Shown here: positions 33,687 through 42,800 of the stretch, piece by piece | Position numbering within the stretch: the first letter of the stretch is position 1 | Layout: each line of letters opens with the position of its first letter | NCBI GenBank assembly: GCA_036351115.1 | Contig: JAZBOL010000078.1 | Span: forward strand, 17,860 to 81,859 | Source: Marinihelvus sp036351115 | Lineage (GTDB): Bacteria; Pseudomonadota; Gammaproteobacteria; Xanthomonadales; SZUA-36 | Direction: 5' to 3' | DNA length: 64,000 nucleotides | The notes under the pieces: model-generated | What the model was told of the DNA's origin: nothing | Seen by the model: the letters and a program-made list of their open reading frames with translations, nothing else | Database searches by the model: none | Program-made: the position numbers and the translations under genes

Positions 33687-36374
33687 ATGAAATGGATTGC
33701 CGCCCTGACGATTTCCCTGTTCACCGCCTCCTCGGCAGCCTCGGCCAGCGACTTCGAGTTCTGGCCCGGCGCGGAGTACGATCCCGCCATTCCGACCCTG
33801 GAAGCCACCGTGGGCCACGCGCCGGGGGAGCGGATCACCACCCACGCGGACATGCTGCGTTACCTCGAGGCCCTCGAGCAGGCCGCGCCGGAACGGTTGC
33901 GCCTGGTCACCTTCGGGCAATCCTGGCAGGGGAGGGACCTGGTCTACGCCATCGTCACCTCGCCGGAAAACCTCGGCCGGGTCGATGCGATCAAGGCCGG
34001 CATGCAGGCGCTTCGGAACGCCGACCGGACCGATGCGGCCGAGGCGCGGCGAATCATCGAATCCCAGCCGGCCGTCACCTGGCTCTCCTACAGCGTGCAT
34101 GGCAACGAGATCTCCTCTACCGACGCGGCCCTGCTGACGGCCTATCACCTGCTCGCGGCACAGAACGATCCCCGGGTGGCACAGATCCTCGACCAGACCG
34201 TGGTCATCATCGACCCGCTGCAGAATCCGGATGGCCGTGAACGTTTCATCCTCCGCTACGAGATGTCGCGGGGTCTGGAACCGGACAGCGACCGTCTCTC
34301 CGCCGAACACAACGAACCCTGGCCCAGCGGACGCACCAACCATTACCTCTTCGATCTCAACCGCGACTGGTTCAAGCTGACCCAGCCGGAAACCCGGGCC
34401 CGGGTTCGCGTGATCCAGGAGTGGTACCCGGTGGCCTTCGTGGACGCGCACGAGATGGGCTCGGATTCGACCTACTTTTTCGCGCCGGAAGCCGTGCCCT
34501 ACAACCCGAACCTTGCCGCAGGCCAGCGTGAACTGCTCGAGGATTTCGGGCGCAACAACGCGCGCTGGTTCGACAAGTTCGGCATCGACTATTTCACCCG
34601 CGAAGTGTTCGACGCCTTTTATCCCGGCTACGGCGCCAGCTGGCCTTCCTACTTCGGCAGCGTGGCCATGACCTACGAGCAGGCCTCGTCCCGGGGCCTG
34701 GTGGTGCGCCGCTACGACGGCACGGAGATGCCCTACGCGGAAACCGTGCGCAACCATTTCGTGACGTCCCTGGCCACGGCCGAAACCGTGGCCATGCAGC
34801 GCCAGCGCATGCTTCAGACTTTTTACGATTACCAGTTGAGCGCCATCGAGGAAGGCAGCGAGGAAGACGTGCGCAGCTACCTCATACCCACCCAGGCGGA
34901 CCAGGCCGGGGCAGACAAGCTCGCGCGCCTGCTCGTGCAGCAGGGCGCTCGCGTGGATCGGGCGACGGACCGCTTTTCCGCCTGCGGCCAGGACTACGAG
35001 GCCGGGAGCTACGTCATCGACCTCGCCCAGCCGGCGAAGCGGCTGCTCCGGACCCTGCTCGATGCGGACACGGCCATGGACGCGGAGTTTCTCGCCGAGC
35101 AGGAGCGCCGACGGGCCAAGGGCCTGCCGGACGAGATCTATGACGTCACGGCCTGGTCCCTGCCGCTCATGATGAATCTCACCGTTCGACCCTGCGATCG
35201 CCGCGTGGGGCGCTCCCTCGAAGCCGTGGCGGGGGATGAAACGCCAAGGGGAAGCCTGGCCGGCCCTGACCCGGCCGTGAGCTACCTGGTGCCCTGGGGT
35301 GAAGCGCCGGCCGCGCGGCTGCTCGCTCACGCCCATCGCCGGGGCCTCGCGGTGAAGAGCAGCGACAAGACCTTCGTCAATGGAGGGGTCAGCTACCCGG
35401 CTGGCACGCTGATTTTCGACGCCCAGGACAATCCGCCGGAGCTGCGCGCCGTGCTCACCGAACTGGCCGAAACCACCGGCGCCAGGGTGCAGGCCGTCGA
35501 CGACAGCTGGGTGACGGACGGCCCGAACTTCGGCAGCGGCCAGGTGGTTCGCATGAATGCCCCAAAGATCGCCATGGCCTGGGACGAGCCGACGAATTCG
35601 TACAGTGCCGGCAACACCCGCTTCGTGATCGAGCGCCAGTTTGACACCCCGGTGACGGTGATCCGGACCGACGGCCTCGCGACGGCCGATCTGCGCCGCT
35701 ACCAGGTGCTGATCCTGCCCTCGACCTGGGGCAGCTACCGAAGCGTGCTGGGCGAAAGGGGCGTTCGTAACCTGTCGGAGTGGGTCCAGCGGGGCGGGGT
35801 CCTGGTCACCCTCGGCGGCGGAACGCGTTTCGCCGCCCATCCGGAGGTCGATTTGCTGGGCATCCGCCGGGAACGCGCCGTGGTGCCGGAAGCGGTGGAA
35901 GCCTCGGAGATCGAGGTGGAAGAGGAAGGAGACGCCACCGTTCCCGGTGTGCTGCTCGAATCGGAAGCCGCCCTCGCCGCGGCCGAGGCGCCGCTGGAGG
36001 ACTCGCCCGATTCCGTCGGCGGCGTCCTGCTGCGGGCGGGCACCGACCCGGACCACTGGCTGGCGGCCGGCGTCAGCCCCGAGCTCTACGTGCTGGCCCG
36101 CGGTTCTGACATTTACACGCCGCTGCGCCGCGACGACGGGGTGAACGTGGTCCGCTTCCTGGGTGCCGACGACGTGCTGGCGAGCGGTTATCTCTGGGAG
36201 GAGAACCGCCGGCAGCTGGCCTTCAAGCCCTTCGCCGTGGTGCAGGAGCGCGGCGATGGCATGGTGATCGGCTTCACCCAGGATCCCACGGTCCGGGCCT
36301 ACCTGGACGGGCTGAACGTGCTGCTGATGAACGCGATCTTCCGGGGCGCCGCGCACGCCCGCCCGGTGCGCTAG
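33687..36374 (+). CDS. Secreted M14-family zinc carboxypeptidase-like protein
   Basis: The ATG at 33687 gives a clean signal peptide (MKWIAALTISLFTASSAASA) and 895 residues; GTG at 33675 is the alternative. The M14 zinc ligands are His138 and Glu141 (VHGNE, as in HxxE) and His255 (DAHEMGSDS). The catalytic Glu is probably Glu331 in MTYEQASSR. The peptidase domain covers ~40-370. The remaining 500 residues include a region with a flavodoxin/GATase-like look (LSEWVQRGGVLVTLGGGTRF). The large size puts it among the long bacterial M14 proteins of unknown substrate. It is 20 bases upstream of a sulfotransferase gene, so it may belong to the biosynthetic region. Confidence 0.87.
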   Translation: MKWIAALTISLFTASSAASASDFEFWPGAEYDPAIPTLEATVGHAPGERITTHADMLRYLEALEQAAPERLRLVTFGQSWQGRDLVYAIVTSPENLGRVDAIKAGMQALRNADRTDAAEARRIIESQPAVTWLSYSVHGNEISSTDAALLTAYHLLAAQNDPRVAQILDQTVVIIDPLQNPDGRERFILRYEMSRGLEPDSDRLSAEHNEPWPSGRTNHYLFDLNRDWFKLTQPETRARVRVIQEWYPVAFVDAHEMGSDSTYFFAPEAVPYNPNLAAGQRELLEDFGRNNARWFDKFGIDYFTREVFDAFYPGYGASWPSYFGSVAMTYEQASSRGLVVRRYDGTEMPYAETVRNHFVTSLATAETVAMQRQRMLQTFYDYQLSAIEEGSEEDVRSYLIPTQADQAGADKLARLLVQQGARVDRATDRFSACGQDYEAGSYVIDLAQPAKRLLRTLLDADTAMDAEFLAEQERRRAKGLPDEIYDVTAWSLPLMMNLTVRPCDRRVGRSLEAVAGDETPRGSLAGPDPAVSYLVPWGEAPAARLLAHAHRRGLAVKSSDKTFVNGGVSYPAGTLIFDAQDNPPELRAVLTELAETTGARVQAVDDSWVTDGPNFGSGQVVRMNAPKIAMAWDEPTNSYSAGNTRFVIERQFDTPVTVIRTDGLATADLRRYQVLILPSTWGSYRSVLGERGVRNLSEWVQRGGVLVTLGGGTRFAAHPEVDLLGIRRERAVVPEAVEASEIEVEEEGDATVPGVLLESEAALAAAEAPLEDSPDSVGGVLLRAGTDPDHWLAAGVSPELYVLARGSDIYTPLRRDDGVNVVRFLGADDVLASGYLWEENRRQLAFKPFAVVQERGDGMVIGFTQDPTVRAYLDGLNVLLMNAIFRGAAHARPVR

Positions 36375-36394
36375 GCGAGGTCGAAACGGCCCGG

Positions 36395-37156
36395 ATGGCG
36401 CGTCCCCAGCTGATCCATTGCTCGACCCACAAGTGCCTGACGGTGTATTACCGCCGGGTCATGGATGCCTTGCTGAATCGCTGTTTTCGCTGGCGGGGCG
36501 ACTATCGCCATTTCAACAGCGATCTGGACGCTTTCCGGCGGGATTTCGCGCGCCATCGGCTGGCGTCCGTCAACGGGCACGCCCTGGACCTGGATTCGCT
36601 CGGTGATTTCCGTCTGAGCCGTTTCGTGCGCGACCCGCGGGACCTGGTGGTGTCGGGGTACTTTTACCATCGGCGGGGGGCGGAGGCCTGGTGTACCCTG
36701 GAGAACCCCACGGACGGAGACTGGGCCTTCGCAAACGGCCGCGTGCCCGAGGGGCTGAAGGCGTCGGGGAGGGCGTTCAGCACCTACCTTCAGTCGGTCT
36801 CCGAGGAAGAGGGGCTGCTCGCCGAGATCGAGTTTCGCGAGCGTCATTTCCAGGCCATGGCGGCCTGGCCCGAGCGTCATCCGCAGGTGCTGCTGCTCCG
36901 CTACGAGGACGTGCTGGGCCGCGAGGTCGAGACCTTCGATCGCCTCTTCGAGCACTACGAGCTTTCGCCCGTCGAGCGGCGCCTGGGCCGGTTCTTCGCG
37001 CGCCGGCATTCCCTGGCCCGCCGGCGACCGAACGACGCGCATATACGTAACCCCGCTTCCGGCCAGTGGAAGCAGCATTTCACCCCCCGTGTCCGTGAAG
37101 CGTTCAACGACCGGTGGGCGGGGCTGGTCGCCCGTTACGGTTACGAGCCGGGCTGA
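36395..37156 (+). CDS. PAPS-dependent sulfotransferase
   Basis: The 253-residue protein has a P-loop-like 5'-phosphosulfate-binding start (LIHCSTHKCLTVYYRRVM). The 3'-phosphate region follows, with RFVRDPRDLVVSGYFYHRRG as in the classical RxxxDxxxxxxSxY motif, then VLLLRYEDVL and a C-terminal RNPASGQWKQHFTPRVREAF. It transfers sulfate from PAPS to a hydroxyl or amine of an unidentified acceptor. It lies three bases before a glycosyltransferase gene, so a glycosylated or lipid product is a likely acceptor. A second, distinct sulfotransferase is encoded at 44809. Confidence 0.87.
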   Translation: MARPQLIHCSTHKCLTVYYRRVMDALLNRCFRWRGDYRHFNSDLDAFRRDFARHRLASVNGHALDLDSLGDFRLSRFVRDPRDLVVSGYFYHRRGAEAWCTLENPTDGDWAFANGRVPEGLKASGRAFSTYLQSVSEEEGLLAEIEFRERHFQAMAAWPERHPQVLLLRYEDVLGREVETFDRLFEHYELSPVERRLGRFFARRHSLARRRPNDAHIRNPASGQWKQHFTPRVREAFNDRWAGLVARYGYEPG

Positions 37157-37159
37157 TCC

Positions 37160-38518
37160 ATGGCCTCCCTGTTGCTGGTCACGAACGGTCCGGCCGGCAT
37201 GCGCTTCAGCGCCATCGAGCTGGGCCGCCGCCTGCAGGCCGCGGGCCACGCGGTGACCGTGCTGGCCGACGGGGAAGCAGAGGCGCTGGTGCGTCATCAT
37301 GGGCTCGCCTTCCGGTGCCTGGATGTCGGGTCATCGCAGATGAGCGAAGCCCGCAGAACCGGCTGGATCCGGCGGTGGCGGCAGCGCGCGTCGCGCCGCG
37401 AAGCGGCCATCGTCGCCAGTGGCGCCCGTGGCCTGGTGGAACACCTCCGATCCGTCCAGCCGGATCTCATCCTGCTCGACGGCGAGATGCAGGAGCACGT
37501 CCTCGTCGCGGCCGCCAGCGGCGTTCCCCTCGCCTTGATGAACACCTTTTGCTCGATCTGGCGCCAGGCAGGGTCGCCACCGCCGCACACGACCACACGG
37601 CCGGGCGAGGGATGGCTGGGTTCGCGACCAGGCGCCTGGCTGGCCTGGACCGCTTTCCTTCTGCGCAAGCGGCTTCGCGAGCGGATTCGCTGGTTCCGCG
37701 AGGCGGGCGGTGACCCGGTTTCCGTGCTCCGGGCGCTGGCGGACGAACAGGGTTTCGATTTCCGGCGTGGGGCCGACGCCGGCCAGTGGCTCATGCCCCG
37801 GACCTATCCGGCCTTTCCCGCCCTGAGCCTGCATGCCGCCGAATTCGAGTTTTCGGAGCGGCCACCGGAAAACGTGGTGTACACGGGGCCGCAGGTGCTG
37901 CGGGAACGTCTCGACCCGCCCCTGGAGGCGCGAGACCGGGAACGCCTCGACGAGCTGGTTGGGGTCCATGGGCCGAGGGGGCGGGGGCGCCCGCTCGTCT
38001 ATGGCGGCTTTGGGTCCTTTTTCACCGCAGAAGCCGGCTGGGTCGGAAAGCTGTTCGACACCTTTCGCGAACGTCCCGACTGGTCCCTGGTGCTGCCGGT
38101 CGGCGGCCGGGGAGGCCTGCCGCCGGGACTGGCGGACCGGGTGCCCGCCAACGTGCACGTGTTCGACTGGCTACCCCAGCTCGAGGTGCTGCCCCACTGC
38201 GATGTCGCCGTGGTGCATGGCGGCATCAATACCATCGACGAGTGTGTGCTCGCCCGCGTCCCCATGCTCGTCTGCAACGGCCGGGAAACCGACATGCCGG
38301 GAAACCAGGCACGGGTCGTTCACCATGGGCTGGGCCTGGCTGCCGACCCGGGTCGGGATGGGCCGCCGCAGATCCGCCGGGCCCTCGAACAGCTGCAAGG
38401 CGACAGCCGTTTCGTCGAGGCGCTCGAGCGCCAGGCCGAGGCCTATGAGCGGTACGAGCGTGACCGGATGGCGGAGCGGGCGATCGAAAACCTGCTGGAT
38501 TCGGCCCGGCGTGCCTAG
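37160..38518 (+). CDS. GT1-type (UDP-sugar) glycosyltransferase
   Basis: The 452-residue protein has two Rossmann-like halves. The N-half begins SLLLVTNGPAGMRFSAIELG. The C-half carries the donor motif region PQLEVLPHCDVAVVHGGINT and MLVCNGRETDMPGNQARVV, as in macrolide- and flavonoid-type UDP-glycosyltransferases, where the His-Gly-Gly segment binds the nucleotide sugar phosphate. Such enzymes usually glycosylate small molecules or lipids. It follows the sulfotransferase by three bases and ends in a 4-bp convergent overlap with the GT4 gene. Confidence 0.87.
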   Translation: MASLLLVTNGPAGMRFSAIELGRRLQAAGHAVTVLADGEAEALVRHHGLAFRCLDVGSSQMSEARRTGWIRRWRQRASRREAAIVASGARGLVEHLRSVQPDLILLDGEMQEHVLVAAASGVPLALMNTFCSIWRQAGSPPPHTTTRPGEGWLGSRPGAWLAWTAFLLRKRLRERIRWFREAGGDPVSVLRALADEQGFDFRRGADAGQWLMPRTYPAFPALSLHAAEFEFSERPPENVVYTGPQVLRERLDPPLEARDRERLDELVGVHGPRGRGRPLVYGGFGSFFTAEAGWVGKLFDTFRERPDWSLVLPVGGRGGLPPGLADRVPANVHVFDWLPQLEVLPHCDVAVVHGGINTIDECVLARVPMLVCNGRETDMPGNQARVVHHGLGLAADPGRDGPPQIRRALEQLQGDSRFVEALERQAEAYERYERDRMAERAIENLLDSARRA

Positions 38519-39723
38519 GTATGCCCGGCCTGCCCGCCGGACCCGAGAAGCGATCGAAACAATTCCTCCGTCTGCGCCGCAATGGCCGGCCAGGAATGGG
38601 CTTCGGCAACGCGCCGTCCGCCCTCGACCAGGCGTCCCCGCAACGCCGGGTCGCCCAGAGTACGGGCCAGGGCGTCCGCCAGGTCCGGCACCGACCCCGG
38701 TGGAACCAGGAGCGCGCTCTGTCCATCGTCGAGCATGTCAGGCCAGGCGCCCACACGTGATGCCACCACCGGCACGCCAAGCGACAGTGCAAGGTACAGC
38801 ACGCCGGACTGGCTGATCGCCCGGTAGGGCAGGGCCAGCACGTCGGCGGCGGCGAAGTAGGCCGGGACCTCGTCGAAGGGGATGTACTCGAAACGGTGGA
38901 GTACACCGAGTCCTGCGGCCTGGGCGCGCAGCGCCCGCAGCCGGTCCGGCGGCAGGCGCACCGGGTTGCCGGCCACCACCAGCCGGGCATCGGGCACTCG
39001 CCCGAGCACGGCGGGCCAGGCGTCCAGCAACAGATCCAGCCCCTTGTATTCGCGGAGATAACCGAAGAACAGGGCCACCGGGGCCCCGGCATCGAGGCCG
39101 AGCTGGTCCCGCGCCGCCGCGCGGGAGGGCGGGCGCTCGCCGTCGTTGAAAAATGCGTAGTCGCCGTGGGGAATGACCGACACCCGTGACGGGCTGACGT
39201 CGAACTCTTCGGCGAGGCGGTCCCGGTCCACGGTCGAGTGAGCGATCACCGCGTCCGGCAGATGGTGGATGCGGCGATAGACCGAGTCCTGCAGGGCGAT
39301 GCGTTCGTGCGGGGTGACCACGTGGGCGGTGGACACCAGGGGGGTGCCCAGGGTCCGCAACCCGGACAGGAAGGCGATGGCAGACGCGTTCGTGCTGTGG
39401 AGGTGGATGATGTCCGGCCGGAGTGAACGGGCGACCGCGGCGACCTTACGGGCATCCAGCAGCACCTCGCCCTTGCGCCCGAGGGTGGCGACGGCCCCCG
39501 GCAGGCCGCCCAGGCGGCTGCCCAGGGCGCCGACGGTCCGGTGCACGGTGACCCCGTCGGGCACCGGCCGGCCCTCCAGTTCGAATTCGGTCGCCGTGAG
39601 CAGGTGCACGTCGTGCCCGCGACCCGCGAGGGCGCCGGAGAGATTCCAGGCGTAGTGGATGAGTCCGCCCTGGCCGAAGGTCTCGATTTCCAGCACCCGC
39701 AGGGGGTTGGCCGTGTCGCTCAT
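38515..39723 (-). CDS. GT4-family glycosyltransferase
   Basis: Starting at ATG 39723 gives 402 residues. The N-half contains EIETFGQGGLIHYAWNLSGA and HLHSTNASAIAFLSGL. The C-half contains FFGYLREYKGLDLLLDAWPAV and VVASRVGAWPDML. These are the B-fold and nucleotide-sugar-binding segments of GT4 retaining transferases (PF13439 and PF00534 type). The acceptor is unknown, but the flanking GT1, GT2 and sulfotransferase genes suggest assembly of a glycan or glycosylated metabolite. It is divergent from the NRPS gene and overlaps the convergent GT1 gene by four bases. Confidence 0.87.
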   Translation of the reverse strand: MSDTANPLRVLEIETFGQGGLIHYAWNLSGALAGRGHDVHLLTATEFELEGRPVPDGVTVHRTVGALGSRLGGLPGAVATLGRKGEVLLDARKVAAVARSLRPDIIHLHSTNASAIAFLSGLRTLGTPLVSTAHVVTPHERIALQDSVYRRIHHLPDAVIAHSTVDRDRLAEEFDVSPSRVSVIPHGDYAFFNDGERPPSRAAARDQLGLDAGAPVALFFGYLREYKGLDLLLDAWPAVLGRVPDARLVVAGNPVRLPPDRLRALRAQAAGLGVLHRFEYIPFDEVPAYFAAADVLALPYRAISQSGVLYLALSLGVPVVASRVGAWPDMLDDGQSALLVPPGSVPDLADALARTLGDPALRGRLVEGGRRVAEAHSWPAIAAQTEELFRSLLGSGGQAGHT

Positions 39724-39845
39724 GGCATCCTCGCCGTCGAATGACGGCCCGTGATTCGGGTATCCTAGCAGTATGGCTTTCACCTCGCTTTGCCCCGTTT
39801 CTCGCCATTCTCCGACTGTCGTTTGAACCGGGTTTCCCGTCCGCC

Positions 39846-42800
39846 GTGAGCGTCTCGACCCCCAAATCCCGCGAAGAGCGCTTGCGCGAAGCCATTCGGA
39901 TCAAGCGGGCTCAGAACCGCGGCCGCTCCGACGCCATTCCCCGACGCGCTGCCGGCACGCAAACCGAGTTGCACGAGCTCCAGCGCGGCATGTGGCTGGC
40001 TCACTCCCTCGAACCCGACAGTCCGGCCTACAACCTGGTCAGCGCCTGCCGCGTACATGGGCAGCTGGCGCTGCCGGCACTGGAGCAGTCCTATCGCGAG
40101 CTGCTTTCCCGGCACCGGCTGCTGCGGTCCACCTTCGTGGCAAACGGAAACAGCGTGGAGCAGGTGATTCACGACACGGTTCCGGATGCCCTCGAGCGAT
40201 TTTCTGCGAAGCATGGCGAGCTCGAGAACGTTGCCACGGTGGTGGCCGGACGTCCCTTCGACCTGTCGAAGCCTCCGCTGGTCCGTCTCGCCCTGGTCGA
40301 AGACGAGCGAGGCGAGCGAATCCTGTTGCTCATGCTTCACCATTTGCTCGCGGACGAGCGCTCCCTCGCCGGACTCTGGCGCGAACTGGCGCAGCTGATG
40401 TCCGGCACGGCCCCTCCGGCGAGCAGCGCCCAGTACGACGACTGGTCGGCCTGGCAGCGCGCCCGGGACTCGGCGGAGCCGGCATCGGCGGAGGGCGATT
40501 TCGATTACTGGCGCCAGCGGCTCTCGCCGCCGCCGGAGGAGCTTTCCCTGCCCTTCGTGCCCCCTGCGGCGGCGCCGGATCGGCCCGGACGGCTCCTGGT
40601 AACCCGCCTGGGACAAGCACAGGCCGACGAATTGCGCACCTGGGCCGCGGCCCGCGGAACCACGCCTTTCGTCGTCGGTGCTTTCGCCTGCAAGCTGCTA
40701 CTGCAGCGCCTGGCGAAGGATCCGGGGTTTGCCGTCGGTACGCCCGTATCCCTGCGGCACCACCCGGACATGCTCCCCATGGTCGGCGCCTTCATCAATC
40801 CGGTGCTGATCACCGGGGTGATCGACGAGGCCGACACCAGTGAGGACGCCCTGCATGACTTCGATCGCGCGCTCCGCGACAACCTGGCGCACGGTTCGAC
40901 GCCGTTTTCCCGGCTGGCCGAATCTCTGGCGCCTGCCGGTTCGCAGGGCGGACATCCCCTGTTCCAGGCCATGTTCGTCCACCAGGAATACCAGCCCCTG
41001 CCGCAGCTGGGCGAGGCGAGGCTCGAGCCGCTCATGCTCGACCTCGGCGTCGCCAAGTTCGATCTCACCCTGTTTCTTGTCGAGCAGGGCCAGGAAAGCG
41101 AGGGGGGCACGGAAGTGGCCCTCGAGTACCGCCAGGACCGATTCCGGGCGTCGGACATGGGGCGACTCCTGGAGGCCTACGGCGAACTCCTCCATTGGCT
41201 GACACGGAACCCGCAGCGCCCGGTCAGCGACTTCGATCCGGTCAGCGACGCGGACCGGTCCTGGCTGGCGGATGCGGCCGAGGGGGAGAGCCTGGCGCCG
41301 GGCTGCGACCTGCTCCCGGCGCAGATTGCCCGCCAGGCCCGCGAACGGCCGGAGGCCCCGGCCGTCAGCAGCGGCGGGAAGCGCCTGGGTTACGCGGATC
41401 TGCAGGCCCGGGCCGGGCAGGTCAGCGCCGCGCTCGCCGGGGCCGGCGTGCGCGCCGGTGACCGCGTGGGGCTGTACCTGCCCCGGGGTGGCGACCTGGT
41501 GGCCGGCATACTGGGCATTCTGAACCGGCGCGCCGCCTATGTTCCGCTCGATCCGGCCTGGCCGGCAGCCCGCAGCGAGGCCGTGCTCGGGGACGCCGCG
41601 GTCCGCGCCGTGCTGAGCACCGAGGCCCTGGCCCCCACGCTGCCCACCGGGGACTGGCCGGTCGTGACCCTGGAGTCGCCTGAGGCCCCGTCCGCGGCAA
41701 TCGCCCAGGAGGCCCTCGCCACCAGCCCCGGGGATCCGGCCTACCTGCTCTACACCTCCGGTTCAACGGGGCGGCCCAAGGGCGTGGTGGTGACGCAGGC
41801 AAACCTCCAGGCGTCCACGGCCGCCCGGCTGCAGGTTTACGGTGCGGTACCGCCCCGGTTTCTGCTCCTGCCGAGCGTCGCCTTCGACAGTTCCGTGGCG
41901 GGCATCTTCGGCACGCTGGCGGCGGGCGGCACGCTGGTCATCCCCACGGACGAAGCGATCGAGGATCCGCGCCAGCTCGCCCGGCTCATTCGTTCGGAGC
42001 GCGTGTCGCACCTGCTGTGCGTGCCTTCCCTCTACGCCGCCTTGCTGGATGCGGACGAGAATCTTGCCAAGGTGCTGTCTGGGGTGATCGTTGCCGGCGA
42101 ACATTGTCCCGCCGGTCTCGTCCGTCGTCACTTCGGCTCCGGATCGGCCGCGCGCCTGTTCAACGAGTACGGTCCCACGGAAGGCACGGTCTGGGCCACC
42201 GTTCATGAGCTGACCCCGGATTTTGCCGGGTCCGACGTGCCCATCGGGCGCCCCATCCCCGGCGTTCGCATCGACCTGCTGGACGGGCAGGGGCGACTGC
42301 TGCCGCCGGGCATGCGCGGTGAGGCCTGGCTGTCCGGGCCGACCGTCGCGGCGGGCTACTGGAATCGACCGGAGCAGTCGACGGAGCGATTTCGGGACCG
42401 CTTGCCGGGTGCCACCGCGATGGGACCGTTCTACCGTACCGGCGACATACTCAGCTGGGACGCGGACGGCGTCCTGCACTTTCACGGCCGGGCCGACGAG
42501 CAAATCAAGCTGCGGGGCTTCCGGATCGAGCCTGGTGAGGTCGAGGCCGCACTCGCTGCGCTGCCGGGGGTGGGCCCGGCAGCCGTGGTCGCGCGCCGCC
42601 TGGGAGCGGGGGATGACGCTTCGCACCACGGATCATCGGGTCCGCCGGAGCACCTCGTGGCCTTCGTGGAGGACACCGGCGAGGCCGAAGCGCCGGGGGA
42701 TGATTCCGTGGGGAAGCGCGAGCCTGACTGGCGCGGCGCCCTGGCCGGGCACTTGCCGGCGTACGCAGTGCCGACCCGCCTGGTGCGCCTCGATCGCTTG

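Noticed and set aside
33518..33853. N-terminal extension of the FAD oxidoreductase
   Set aside because: It would overlap the start and signal peptide of the divergent peptidase and contains no family sequence.
33657..36356. 899-codon minus-strand frame opposite the M14 peptidase
   Set aside because: The plus-strand product has a signal peptide and complete zinc ligands. The opposite frame has no domain and is a shadow of high third-position GC.
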